Notes: generated by a model from the letters alone, not told the origin. A stretch of 64,000 nucleotides of DNA from Flavobacteriaceae bacterium (GCA_016744415.1 JADGEL010000005.1:186001-250000), one strand, 5' to 3'. Counted from the first letter of the stretch, positions 29,049-39,272 are shown. Numbers and translations: made by a program.

Positions 29049-30008
29049 TTATTTTCTCGGTTTATATTTTGATTTTTTAAAAATCACTTCAGGATCTGTT
29101 ACTAATAACTGTTGCAAATCTACATCATTATTTTCCATATATGATCGTACAATTTGCCAACCAATCCATACTCCTATTCTACCTGGTGAATCCTGATCTG
29201 TTTCTTGATAAAATTTTGAAAATGGTGAAAGGTTAATAAAGCGCATATTCAAATTAGAATCGTTGCTATACAAAAGCTCTTTCTCTATAAAATATTTCCA
29301 AACGTTGATTTCATTGTCTTGTGCCCATTTCAATTTTTCAGATGAATAACCCATTTTTAAATCATCTGAAACTTCAGGTAAAAAACAATCTAGTAAATAA
29401 GAATGTTTACCTTCTTCAATAATTCTATTCAAAAATATTCTAGCATTAACCTTTGGATAACTTTTCACAATAATATCATTGGCAACATCAATTACCAAAC
29501 GTTGCTTTTTAAAATTCTGTGATAAGTATTGCGGAAATCCTTTATACACAATATTGTCTGCACCTAAATACATATCCAACGAAATAAAGAGCAATGAATC
29601 TGCATAAATAACAGGATATTGATAATCTAAATCAGAAATATGAGTGATAATTCTTGGTGCTCGAAACTTAGGGTTGTAATATTTTACATACTTAAATAAT
29701 TGTTCTAAACCTTCTTGCTCTTCCTTAAAATCACCAAATATTTTTTGTGATTCATTAAACAAATACAGTTCATCGTCATTTTCCATTTTCCCAATCCAAA
29801 CACTATCGTGCACCTCTTTAGGAAATAAAATAGCATACTCCTTTTTTAATCTTTGCAAGTCATTTTTAGTTCCCGAATAAAAGACTTCTTCAAACCGATT
29901 GATTTTTACATCAATTTTAATTTTTGAAACATCTATCTTCTTATCTATTTCTTTTTGACAAGAAATAATCACTATCAAAATCAATAAACTCGCCCAAATA
30001 CTTCTCAT
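29049..30008 (-). CDS. gldB: Gliding motility lipoprotein GldB (ORF track start 30092)
   Basis: MRSIWASLLILIVIISCQKEID lipobox; FEEVFYSGTKNDLQRLKKEYAILFPKEVHDSVW; adjacent to gldC. Confidence 0.9.
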   Translation of the reverse strand: MRSIWASLLILIVIISCQKEIDKKIDVSKIKIDVKINRFEEVFYSGTKNDLQRLKKEYAILFPKEVHDSVWIGKMENDDELYLFNESQKIFGDFKEEQEGLEQLFKYVKYYNPKFRAPRIITHISDLDYQYPVIYADSLLFISLDMYLGADNIVYKGFPQYLSQNFKKQRLVIDVANDIIVKSYPKVNARIFLNRIIEEGKHSYLLDCFLPEVSDDLKMGYSSEKLKWAQDNEINVWKYFIEKELLYSNDSNLNMRFINLSPFSKFYQETDQDSPGRIGVWIGWQIVRSYMENNDVDLQQLLVTDPEVIFKKSKYKPRK

Positions 30009-30065
30009 AGAATTCTTATCTTTGCATTTGATTATACAACGCACAAAAATACTAAATAGTTTTCC

Positions 30066-30857
30066 ATGAATTCTGAAAAAGTCATAAATCATATTGTTAA
30101 TTGGTTAAAAGATTATGCTCAAAAAGCAAATGTAAAAGGGTTTGTAATTGGGATTTCTGGAGGAATTGATTCTGCACTAACATCAACTTTGTGTGCCAAA
30201 ACTGGCTTAGAATTATTGTGTATAGAAATGCCGATTCATCAAGAAGACAATCAGGTATCAAGAGCCGTAAATCACATCAACTGGTTACAAGAAAATTTTG
30301 AAAAAGTCACCAAAGAGCAAGTAAACTTAACTCCTGTTTTTGACAGTTTAGTTACAGCTTTCCCTACTGTAGAAAATGAAGATGAGCGTTTTATGGCCTT
30401 GGCAAATACGCGTGCCAGATTGCGTATGACGTCCTTGTATTATTTTGCAGCATTGCGCGGTTATTTAGTTGTAGGAACAGGAAATAAAATTGAAGATTTT
30501 GGTGTAGGCTTTTATACAAAATATGGTGATGGAGGTGTAGATTTAAGTCCAATTGCTGATTTATTAAAATCTGAAGTCTTTGAGTTAGCGGGGTATTTAA
30601 AAATCAATAAAGAAATTTTAGAGGCAGCACCAACTGATGGATTGTGGGGTGATGATCGAACAGATGAAGACCAAATTGGAGCGTCATACCCTGAATTAGA
30701 ATGGGCAATGCAAATGGATTCAGAAAAAAAACTAGCAACTGATTTTGAAGGTAGAAAACTAGAAGTGTTCAATATTTATAAACGCCTAAATAATGTAAAT
30801 CAACATAAGATGGTTCCGATTCCTGTTTGCCAGATTTCTGATGAATTAAAAAGTTGA
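30066..30857 (+). CDS. nadE: NAD(+) synthase
   Basis: GISGGIDSALTSTLCAKTGL, VVGTGNKIEDFGVGFYTKYGDGGVDLSPIADLLKSEV. Confidence 0.95.
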   Translation: MNSEKVINHIVNWLKDYAQKANVKGFVIGISGGIDSALTSTLCAKTGLELLCIEMPIHQEDNQVSRAVNHINWLQENFEKVTKEQVNLTPVFDSLVTAFPTVENEDERFMALANTRARLRMTSLYYFAALRGYLVVGTGNKIEDFGVGFYTKYGDGGVDLSPIADLLKSEVFELAGYLKINKEILEAAPTDGLWGDDRTDEDQIGASYPELEWAMQMDSEKKLATDFEGRKLEVFNIYKRLNNVNQHKMVPIPVCQISDELKS

Positions 30858-30980
30858 TTCTACATCATTCAAAATAGCGTGCATTTTTTTTCGAATACGT
30901 TGTTTTATTCTATTATTAATAAAAAATGGAATACGTAAAAAAGTTTGTAATGCTTTTAAATAGTTTTTTGAGTTTTTCAT
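30846..30980 (-). CDS. Hypothetical 44-aa basic microprotein (not in ORF track)
   Basis: MKNSKNYLKALQTFLRIPFFINNRIKQRIRKKMHAILNDVESTF*; similar to the neighbouring 40-aa ORF. Confidence 0.5.
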   Translation of the reverse strand: MKNSKNYLKALQTFLRIPFFINNRIKQRIRKKMHAILNDVESTF

Positions 30981-31026
30981 TGTAATACTTTATTTAGTGT
31001 CTACTAATAAAACAATTCAACAACAA

Positions 31027-31051
31027 AAAACCATACCCGTTATTGGGTATT
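31027..31051 (-). terminator. Rho-independent terminator-like hairpin after the 31052-31174 small ORF
   Basis: Minus strand AATACCCAATAACGGGTATGGTTTTTTG. Confidence 0.6.
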
Positions 31052-31174
31052 TTAAATTGTACTTAAAATAATTTTTGCTTTTTTTCGAAGACGCTGTTTT
31101 GCAGCATTTGTAAACGCAAATGGGATATTTAAAAATAATAGCAATACTCTAGAATACTTTTTAAGTACACTCAT
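31052..31174 (-). CDS. Hypothetical 40-aa basic microprotein, paralogous to 30846-30980
   Basis: MSVLKKYSRVLLLFLNIPFAFTNAAKQRLRKKAKIILSTI*; followed by a terminator-like hairpin. Confidence 0.55.
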   Translation of the reverse strand: MSVLKKYSRVLLLFLNIPFAFTNAAKQRLRKKAKIILSTI

Positions 31175-31276
31175 AACAATTTTCTTTTTTTAGCAATTCC
31201 TGTGGGGAAAAACTACATTAGCAAGTCAAATGTAAGGAGTCACACTTAAAAATACAAATTACAACCCTTAAAAAAA

Positions 31277-33217
31277 TTAGATAACCCTACTTAACTCTTT
31301 AGAAATGAGCGAATTTAAACCTGTATAATCAACAACAATTTCTAGAATATCATTGTTTTTGTCAGAAGATATCTCTGTTTTTAAGGCTTCTATTTTTTCT
31401 TTTATTAAAATTCTACGCAAATTAAGAATGCTATCTGTGGTTGCTTTGCTAATGATTTGATCTGTATTATGTTTCACATGAATTTCTCGTCGTGTCCAGT
31501 TACTTAGGGTATGCTCTTCATCATTCATTAAAATATTGGTTACTAAAGTTGCAACTAAATTATCAGTATGATTAATAAAAATATCAATATTAATCTCTTG
31601 ATTTTGATTCAATTGATTAATGATATCAAAATAGACTTGCCGAAACAATTCATTAGTAAATTCAATTTCATCATCTTGTAAATTCAAATAAATCTCTCTA
31701 GAAACTAAGCTGTTATAAGTCTCCTTTTTCTGGACATTATCTTCTTCTATAATTTCAGTAAAATCAACCTTTTTGTTTCCGTGTAATAATAATACTTTTA
31801 TAACTTCACGCTCGTATTTTAGTAGCTCATTTACTTCTTCAACCGCTTGGGTTTTTTGCAACACAGGGGCAACAGGTTGCATTTGATGTGTTGGTTTTTT
31901 AGAAGTATCTCGTTGTTCTTTTTTAAAGATTTGGGCCAATTCACTAAATAGCACATTCTCAGAAATTTTCATAATGCGTGCACATTCTTGAATATATACT
32001 TCTTTCTGAATCCTATCAGGGATTTTAGAAATACTCACAACAATATCTCGAATCAACCCTGCTTTTTTTACAGGATCGTGTTGTGCATCTTCCATCAATA
32101 AAGACACTTTAAAGTTGATGAAATCTTGTGCGTTTTTATCAAGATATTCTTTTAATTCATCAGTAGAAACACGTTTCGAAAAACTATCTGGATCATCTCC
32201 ATCAGGAAAAGTCAACACTTTAACATTCATTCCCTGCTCTAAAATCAAATCAATTCCGCGTAGTGATGCTCTAATACCCGCAGCATCACCATCAAATAAA
32301 ATTGTGATATTTGGTGTAAGCCTCCTTATCAATCTAATTTGATCTGGAGTCAATGCCGTCCCAGAAGATGCCACAACATTCTCTATTCCATTTTGATGAA
32401 ATGAAATAACATCTGTATAACCCTCTACTAAAAAACAATTATCTTCTTTAGCTATAGATTGTTTTGCGTGATAAATACCATACAAAACTTTACTCTTATG
32501 GTAAATATCACTTTCGGGTGAATTTAGATATTTCGCAGCTTTTTTTTCATTAGTCAAAATACGACCACCAAATCCTAAAACACGACCACTCATACTGTGA
32601 ATTGGAAATAAAACACGTCCTTTAAAGCGGTCGAATCTTTTCGTTTCATTAACGATTGTCAATCCTGTTTGCTCTAAGTATTTTACATCATACCCTTTTT
32701 TTAAAGCGGTATCTGTAAAGGCAGTCCATTCATCTAATCCATAACCCAACTCAAACTTTTTAATAGTTTCATCAGTAAAACCTCGCTCTTTAAAATAGGA
32801 AAGCCCTATAGCTTTTCCCTTCTGATTGTTTAGCAAAATATCGTGGTAATAGTCACGGGCATATTCCGAAACTAAATACATCGATTCACGCTCACTAGCC
32901 TGCTCTTTTTGCTCATCGCTTTGCTCCGTTTCTTCTATCTCTATATTGTATTTTTTGGCTAAATATCTGATCGCTTCAGGATACGAATAATGTTCCTGCT
33001 CCATGATAAAAGAAATGGCATTCCCTCCTTTTCCAGAAGAAAAATCTTTCCAGATTTGTTTTACAGGAGATACCATAAATGAAGGCGATTTTTCATCAGA
33101 AAACGGACTCAAACCTTTAAAATTCGAACCCGCTTTTTTTAAATTTACATAATCACCAATCACCTCCTCTACACGAGCAGTTTCAAAAACTTTATCAATG
33201 GTGTTTCTAGAAATCAT
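31277..33217 (-). CDS. dnaG: DNA primase (zinc-ligand Cys/His appear absent in the N-terminal domain)
   Basis: NLKKAGSNFKGLSPFSDEKSPSFMVSPVKQIWKDFSSGKGGNAISFIM; TOPRIM VEGYTDVISFHQNGIENVVASSGTALT. Confidence 0.95.
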   Translation of the reverse strand: MISRNTIDKVFETARVEEVIGDYVNLKKAGSNFKGLSPFSDEKSPSFMVSPVKQIWKDFSSGKGGNAISFIMEQEHYSYPEAIRYLAKKYNIEIEETEQSDEQKEQASERESMYLVSEYARDYYHDILLNNQKGKAIGLSYFKERGFTDETIKKFELGYGLDEWTAFTDTALKKGYDVKYLEQTGLTIVNETKRFDRFKGRVLFPIHSMSGRVLGFGGRILTNEKKAAKYLNSPESDIYHKSKVLYGIYHAKQSIAKEDNCFLVEGYTDVISFHQNGIENVVASSGTALTPDQIRLIRRLTPNITILFDGDAAGIRASLRGIDLILEQGMNVKVLTFPDGDDPDSFSKRVSTDELKEYLDKNAQDFINFKVSLLMEDAQHDPVKKAGLIRDIVVSISKIPDRIQKEVYIQECARIMKISENVLFSELAQIFKKEQRDTSKKPTHQMQPVAPVLQKTQAVEEVNELLKYEREVIKVLLLHGNKKVDFTEIIEEDNVQKKETYNSLVSREIYLNLQDDEIEFTNELFRQVYFDIINQLNQNQEINIDIFINHTDNLVATLVTNILMNDEEHTLSNWTRREIHVKHNTDQIISKATTDSILNLRRILIKEKIEALKTEISSDKNNDILEIVVDYTGLNSLISKELSRVI

Positions 33218-33266
33218 TAATTATATCCGTGGAATTGTTAATCTGTTAAACTATTAAATACAACCC

Positions 33267-34511
33267 TTACGAAACAGCTTTTAGCTGTTTAATTTTTGCT
33301 TTGGATATTTTTGCTTCAGCATATTTTTTAGTTATCTGTAATTCTTTAACATCAGTTCCTGGTAATTCAAACATCCCATCAGTCAAAATCGCTTCACATA
33401 ATGAGCGTAATCCACGAGCACCTAACTTATATTCTACAGCTTTTTCTACAATAAAATGAAGTGCTTTTTCATCAAAGCTCAATGTGATATCATCCATCTC
33501 AAACAACTTTAAATATTGTTTAACAAGAGAGTTCTTAGGCTCGGTTAAAATTGCTCTTAAAGTCTCTTCATCTAAAGGATTCATATGTGTCAATACTGGT
33601 AATCTACCTATAATCTCTGGAATTAACCCAAAGGATTTTAAATCGGTTGGCAATACATATTGCAATAGATTTTCGTCATCAACTTTATCAGTACTAATCG
33701 ATGCACTATATCCCACAGCTTGTCTATTGAGTCGTTTACTAATTACTTTATCAATCCCAGAAAATGCACCTCCAGCAATAAATAGTATGTTTGTGGTATC
33801 AACTTCAACAAATTTTTGATCAGGATGTTTTCTACCTCCTTTTGGTGGAACATTTACAATAGTCCCTTCTAATAATTTTAACAATGCTTGTTGTACACCC
33901 TCTCCAGAAACATCTCTTGTTATTGATGGGTTATCTCCCTTGCGAGCAATTTTATCAACTTCATCTATGAAAACAATTCCGCGTTGTGCTTTCTCTACAT
34001 TATAATCTGCTGCTTGTAAAAGACGTGTTAAAATGGTTTCAACATCTTCACCAACATACCCTGCTTCTGTTAACACAGTAGCATCGACAATTGCAAACGG
34101 AACATTTAACATTCTCGCTATGGTTCGCGCAATTAAGGTTTTTCCAGTTCCTGTTTCGCCGACAATAATCATGTTACTCTTTTCGATTTCTATCTCATCA
34201 TCGTCATCCTTTTTCTTCTTTTGAAGCAATCTTTTATAGTGATTGTAAACAGCAACAGACATCACTCTTTTAGCATCTGTTTGCCCAATCATATATTGAT
34301 CGATAAATGCTTTGATTTCTACAGGCTTCTTTAGCTCAATCTCTAAAGATAAATTATCTGATTTACCATCTGCAACTTCTTCAAGTACTATACCGTGAGC
34401 CTGCTCAATGCACTTATCACAAATGTGTGCATCTAAACCAGCAATTAACAAATCTGTTTCTGCTTTTTTACGTCCACAAAATGAACATTCTAAAATTTCT
34501 TCTTTCGCCAT
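33267..34511 (-). CDS. clpX: ATP-dependent Clp protease ATP-binding subunit ClpX
   Basis: [26 protein letters not shown] zinc finger; [16 protein letters not shown]. Confidence 0.97.
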   Translation of the reverse strand: MAKEEILECSFCGRKKAETDLLIAGLDAHICDKCIEQAHGIVLEEVADGKSDNLSLEIELKKPVEIKAFIDQYMIGQTDAKRVMSVAVYNHYKRLLQKKKKDDDDEIEIEKSNMIIVGETGTGKTLIARTIARMLNVPFAIVDATVLTEAGYVGEDVETILTRLLQAADYNVEKAQRGIVFIDEVDKIARKGDNPSITRDVSGEGVQQALLKLLEGTIVNVPPKGGRKHPDQKFVEVDTTNILFIAGGAFSGIDKVISKRLNRQAVGYSASISTDKVDDENLLQYVLPTDLKSFGLIPEIIGRLPVLTHMNPLDEETLRAILTEPKNSLVKQYLKLFEMDDITLSFDEKALHFIVEKAVEYKLGARGLRSLCEAILTDGMFELPGTDVKELQITKKYAEAKISKAKIKQLKAVS

Positions 34512-34523
34512 AATCTTTGTATT

Positions 34524-34608
34524 ACGTCTTTGCTAGGAGTTTTTGACAAAGCAATCTCTTTAATATTATGAGATTGCCACATCACGCAATAGCGTGATTC
34601 GCAATGAC
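34524..34608. repeat. Dispersed palindromic repeat (type A) between clpP and clpX
   Basis: ACGTCTTTGCTAGGAGTTTTTGACAAAGCAATCTCTTTAATATTATGAGATTGCCACATCACGCAATAGCGTGATTCGCAATGACA. Confidence 0.85.
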
Positions 34609-34615
34609 ACCTAAT

Positions 34616-35275
34616 TTACTTTCTTTCTAAAATTTCATCAATCATACCATAGGCTTTTGCCTCTGCAGCTTTCATCCAATAATCACGATCAGAATCATTA
34701 TGCACTTTTTCTACAGTTTGTCCGGAATGTTTTGCGATGATATCATACAGCTCTCCTTTTAATTTCAAAATCTCGCGTGCGGTAATTTCAATATCACTCG
34801 CTTGTCCTTGCGCTCCACCTAATGGTTGATGAATCATAATACGAGAATGTTGTAAAGCAGAACGCTTTCCTTTGGTACCAGCACACATCAATACAGCTGC
34901 CATTGAAGCAGCCATACCTGTACAAATAGTAGCAATATCTGGTTTTATAAATTGCATGGTATCATAAATCCCTAATCCAGCATAAACTCCGCCTCCTGGT
35001 GAGTTGATATAAATTGAGATGTCTTTTGAACTATCGGTACTCTCTAAAAACAGCAATTGTGCTTGAATTATATTCGCTACATAATCGTCAACTGCTGAGC
35101 CAAGAAAAATAATTCGATCCATCATTAAACGTGAAAAAACATCCATTTGAGTAATGTTTAATTGACGCTCTTCCATAATATATGGAGTTACATTACTAAT
35201 TAATTTATCATAGTACATACTATTGATGCCTTGATCTTTTATTGCAAATTTTTTAAATTCTTCTCCGTAATTCAT
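34616..35275 (-). CDS. clpP: ATP-dependent Clp protease proteolytic subunit
   Basis: GMAASMAAVLMCAGTKGKRSALQHSRIMIHQPLGGAQGQASDIEI. Confidence 0.97.
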   Translation of the reverse strand: MNYGEEFKKFAIKDQGINSMYYDKLISNVTPYIMEERQLNITQMDVFSRLMMDRIIFLGSAVDDYVANIIQAQLLFLESTDSSKDISIYINSPGGGVYAGLGIYDTMQFIKPDIATICTGMAASMAAVLMCAGTKGKRSALQHSRIMIHQPLGGAQGQASDIEITAREILKLKGELYDIIAKHSGQTVEKVHNDSDRDYWMKAAEAKAYGMIDEILERK

Positions 35276-35491
35276 GTGATTCTATTTGTTTTAATAAGGG
35301 GTAAAAATACGAATTTTAGTGGAATATTATTTTATCTCATAAAGCATTGAAATAAAATTATTTTTAATAGTAACTACACTGTTTCATTACAAAAAATAGT
35401 ACCGAGATTAAATAATGTAAAATTACTTCTCAATACTATTTTATATTCAAACTGAAAACTACTTTATTAGTGATTTTCTATTTAGATTTTT

Positions 35492-37111
35492 TTAATTCGA
35501 AAACCTTACTGGTCCTCCACGTCTAATTTCTTCGTTGGCAATCGCTTCGAACTTATCAAAATTTTCTCTAAAAGCATTTGACAATTTAAACGCCATTTCA
35601 TAGTATGCTTTATCATTGCCCCATGAAGTTCTTGGGCTCAAGACTTCATTCGGTACACCAGGGCAAGACCTTGGTTGTGCCACTCCAAAAACAGAGTGCA
35701 CATGATAATTTTCGTAACAATATTCGCCCAAATCATCATTTAAAGCGGCATTAATCATTGCTCGTGTATATTTTAATTTCATACGAGTACCTACACCATA
35801 AGGACCTCCTGTCCAACCCGTATTTACCAGCCAAACATTTACACCAGCTTCTTTCATTTTCGCGCTCAACATCTCAGCATATTTTGCTGGGTGCAAAGGC
35901 ATAAATGGCGCACCAAAACATGCCGAAAACGATGGAACAGGCTCATCAATCCCTGCTTCAGTACCTGCTACTTTTGCTGTATAACCTGATATAAAATGGT
36001 AAGCAGCTTGGTTTGGCAACAAACGAGAAATTGGAGGTAATACTCCAAATGCATCTGCCGTTAAAAAGAAAATGTTCTTTGGGTTTTTACCAATTGATGG
36101 TTTTTGAATATTCTCAATAAAATCAATTGGGTAACTTACTCGTGTATTTTGTGTTATTGAAACATCTTCGAAATCAACTTCATTTGTTCCTTCTTTAAAA
36201 ACAATATTTTCTAATAAAGCCCCTTTTTTAATTGCTCCATAAATCTCTGGCTCACTCTCTTCTTTTAAGTTGATAGTTTTTGCATAACATCCACCTTCAA
36301 AATTAAAAATGGTATTGTCTTTTGTCCAACCATGTTCATCATCACCAATTAATTTTCTATTTGGATCTGCGGATAAAGTTGTTTTTCCAGTTCCTGATAA
36401 CCCAAAGAAAATAGCGGTTTCACCATTCTTTCCAACATTAGAAGAGCAATGCATTGGCATGGTTTCTTTTTGTACTGGAAGAATGAAGTTTAATGCAGAA
36501 AAAATACCTTTTTTTACTTCACCTGTATATCCTGTACCTCCAATTAAAATGGTTTTTCTTTTAAAACTTAACACCGCAAAATTATGCTGACGTGTTCCGT
36601 CTTCAGCAGGCACTGCCATAAAACTAGGTGCTTGTAAAATTGTCCACTCTGGAGAAAAATTTTCTAATTGTTTTTCCGTTGGGCGTAAAAACATATTGTA
36701 GGCAAATAAATTTACCCAAGGCAATTCGGTAATGATTCTAAGATTCATCTGATATCTTGAATCTGCACAAGCATATGCCTCACGCACATACAACTCCTTG
36801 CCAGAAAGATGTTTTGTAATTTTTGAGTATAACTTATCAAAAGCCTCCTCTTCAAAAGGGATGTTAATATCTCCCCACCAAACCTCATCTTTTGTTAATT
36901 CATCTTTAACAATAAATCTGTCTTTTGGAGATCGTCCTGTAAACTCTCCTGTATTCACAGCCAAAGCTCCTGAACTTGCTTCTTTTCCCAGGCCTTTTTC
37001 AAGACAAATTTTATGTAATTTTTCTGAACTTAAATTGTACTTAATTACCGCATTATCAATACCGTAAGCGCTTAACGAAATCGTTTTAGGAATTATATTG
37101 TTAGTTACCAT
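35492..37111 (-). CDS. pckA: Phosphoenolpyruvate carboxykinase (ATP)
   Basis: FFGLSGTGKTTLSADPNRKLIGDDEHGW, NTGWTGGPYGVGTRMKLKYTRAMI. Confidence 0.97.
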   Translation of the reverse strand: MVTNNIIPKTISLSAYGIDNAVIKYNLSSEKLHKICLEKGLGKEASSGALAVNTGEFTGRSPKDRFIVKDELTKDEVWWGDINIPFEEEAFDKLYSKITKHLSGKELYVREAYACADSRYQMNLRIITELPWVNLFAYNMFLRPTEKQLENFSPEWTILQAPSFMAVPAEDGTRQHNFAVLSFKRKTILIGGTGYTGEVKKGIFSALNFILPVQKETMPMHCSSNVGKNGETAIFFGLSGTGKTTLSADPNRKLIGDDEHGWTKDNTIFNFEGGCYAKTINLKEESEPEIYGAIKKGALLENIVFKEGTNEVDFEDVSITQNTRVSYPIDFIENIQKPSIGKNPKNIFFLTADAFGVLPPISRLLPNQAAYHFISGYTAKVAGTEAGIDEPVPSFSACFGAPFMPLHPAKYAEMLSAKMKEAGVNVWLVNTGWTGGPYGVGTRMKLKYTRAMINAALNDDLGEYCYENYHVHSVFGVAQPRSCPGVPNEVLSPRTSWGNDKAYYEMAFKLSNAFRENFDKFEAIANEEIRRGGPVRFSN

Positions 37112-37141
37112 TTTATATTAAGTTAATTGAATTTATTGGAG

Positions 37142-37149
37142 CAAACTTA
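37142..37149 (-). promoter_or_regulatory. Candidate -7 element of the pckA promoter
   Basis: Minus strand TAAGTTTG fits the Bacteroidetes TAnnTTTG consensus ~31 nt upstream of the pckA ATG; no clear -33 TTG. Confidence 0.4.
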
Positions 37150-37215
37150 ATTAACTTTTTTTAATAAAATTACTAATATGAAAGTTTTTGATAAAAAAAA
37201 TATTAATGTAATATT

Positions 37216-37590
37216 TTACTTGGCTTTAAAAAATGAAATTGATAATTTTACCCACCCAAGTATAAAAAACAGACCTCCTAATGGCGTAACAAACCAAATA
37301 TTATTAGGATCTATTTGTAAAGCGGTGATAGCATATAACGATCCTGAAAAAAAGAGGATTCCTAAAAAGAAAAATAAACTAATTATATTTTTAACTTTCT
37401 GTGAAAAATCAGCATACATATTTACAAGTAACAAAACGATTACATGAATTATTTGATAACGAACTCCAGTTTCGAAAGTTTTTAGATCCTCAACACCCAA
37501 TTTTTCTTTTAAAGCATGTGCTCCAAAAGCACCGAAAATTATTGTCAACATTCCTAAAATCGATGCAATTGTTAAATTTTTATTCTTCAT
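37216..37590 (-). CDS. DUF423 family membrane protein
   Basis: LGMLTIIFGAFGAHALKEKLGVEDLKTFETGVRYQIIHVIVLLLV. Confidence 0.92.
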   Translation of the reverse strand: MKNKNLTIASILGMLTIIFGAFGAHALKEKLGVEDLKTFETGVRYQIIHVIVLLLVNMYADFSQKVKNIISLFFFLGILFFSGSLYAITALQIDPNNIWFVTPLGGLFFILGWVKLSISFFKAK

Positions 37591-37636
37591 AATTAATCAG
37601 TATTTTTAAACAAAAATAGGATTAAAATTCTACACT

Positions 37637-37861
37637 ATGAAAACCGCTTCTAATAAACTAATTACAATTTTTAACGCACAATTTTTACACGAAATTCAGA
37701 TTGCACAAAGCAAGCTAGAGCTCGAAGGTATTCAAAGTTTTATTATTGATGAAAATATTACATCAACAATAGGAACCGCTTTTATCGAAGGCTACAGATT
37801 ACAAGTTGACGTATCTGATGTTGAAAAATCAAAATCAATTATTGACACCATTTCACAATGA
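37637..37861 (+). CDS. DUF2007 putative signal-transducing protein
   Basis: LITIFNAQFLHEIQIAQSKLELEGIQSFIIDENITS. Confidence 0.85.
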   Translation: MKTASNKLITIFNAQFLHEIQIAQSKLELEGIQSFIIDENITSTIGTAFIEGYRLQVDVSDVEKSKSIIDTISQ

Positions 37862-39225
37862 GAAACATACTAATTATAGGTGCAGGAAGATCTGCATCAT
37901 CCTTAATAAAATATTTACTAGACAAATCAACAGATGAAAATTTACACATCATTGTTGCTGATCTAAATCTAGATTCTGCAAAATCAAAAATTAATCAACA
38001 TCAAAATGCAACGGCTTTAGCTTTAGATATTTTTAAAGACGATGAACGTAAAACCGCCATTAAAAAAGCTGATATTGTTGTTTCTATGCTACCTGCGCAT
38101 ATGCATTTAGAAGTTGCAAATGACTGTTTGTATTTTGGAAAAAATATGGTAACTGCCTCTTATGTGTCTAAAGAATTACAAGAGTTGGATGAGGCTGTCA
38201 AAGAAAAAGGCTTGACTTTCTTAAACGAGATTGGTGTTGACCCTGGTGTTGACCACATGAGCGCAATGCAAGTCATTGATCGTATTCGTGATAATGGCGC
38301 AAAAATTTTGTTATTCGAATCATTTACTGGCGGTTTAGTAGCTCCTGAAAGTGATGATAATTTATGGAATTACAAGTTTACGTGGAACCCTAGAAATGTA
38401 GTGGTTTCTGGACAAGGTGGTGCGGCTAAATTTATTCAAGAGCATAAATACAAATACATACCCTATCAAAAATTATTTAGAAGAACTGAATTTTTAAATA
38501 TTGATGGTTATGGAAAATTTGAGGCCTATGCAAACAGAGATTCTCTAAAATATAGAAGTATTTATGGTTTAGATGAAATTCCTACCTTATATAGAGGCAC
38601 AATTAGGCGTGTTGGTTTTTCAAGAGCTTGGAATATTTTTGTTCAATTAGGAATGACTGATGACAGCTATATCATGGAGGGATCTGAAAATATGAGCTAT
38701 CGAGAATTTATCAATTCTTTTTTAGCTTACAACCCAACTGATTCGGTAGAACTTAAATTGCGTCACTATTTAAAAATTGATCAAGATGATGCAGTGTGGG
38801 CGAAATTGTTAGAATTGAATTTGTTTGATAAGTCAAAAATTGTTGGACTTATAAAGGCTACTCCTGCTCAAATACTTCAAAAAATATTGATGGATAGCTG
38901 GACGTTAAAAGAAGACGACAAAGATATGATTGTGATGCAACATAAATTTGGTTACGAATATCAAGGAGAAAAAAGGCAAATAGAATCACAACTAGTGGTT
39001 TTGGGTGATGACCAAACTTATACTGCTATGGCTAAAACAGTTGGGCTTCCTGTAGCCATTGCTACACTTAAAATTTTAAATGGAGGTATTAAAACAAAAG
39101 GGGTAATTATTCCAATCAACAAAGATGTGTATGAACCAATTTTAAAAGAATTGGAAAATCACGGAGTTATCTTTACTGAGAAAAAAGTTCCCTTTTTAGG
39201 ATATAATCCAGAAATTATTAGTTGA
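37858..39225 (+). CDS. Saccharopine dehydrogenase family protein
   Basis: MRNILIIGAGRSASSLIKYLLDK Rossmann motif; NEIGVDPGVDHMSAMQVID; 4-nt overlap with the DUF2007 gene. Confidence 0.92.
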   Translation: MRNILIIGAGRSASSLIKYLLDKSTDENLHIIVADLNLDSAKSKINQHQNATALALDIFKDDERKTAIKKADIVVSMLPAHMHLEVANDCLYFGKNMVTASYVSKELQELDEAVKEKGLTFLNEIGVDPGVDHMSAMQVIDRIRDNGAKILLFESFTGGLVAPESDDNLWNYKFTWNPRNVVVSGQGGAAKFIQEHKYKYIPYQKLFRRTEFLNIDGYGKFEAYANRDSLKYRSIYGLDEIPTLYRGTIRRVGFSRAWNIFVQLGMTDDSYIMEGSENMSYREFINSFLAYNPTDSVELKLRHYLKIDQDDAVWAKLLELNLFDKSKIVGLIKATPAQILQKILMDSWTLKEDDKDMIVMQHKFGYEYQGEKRQIESQLVVLGDDQTYTAMAKTVGLPVAIATLKILNGGIKTKGVIIPINKDVYEPILKELENHGVIFTEKKVPFLGYNPEIIS

Positions 39226-39272
39226 TAACACATTAAGTCTATATATTTGCTAGGTTTTAAAATTAATCCTAA

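Noticed and set aside
37178-37447. 89-aa plus-strand ORF
   Set aside because: Antisense to the well-supported DUF423 gene; low-complexity translation.
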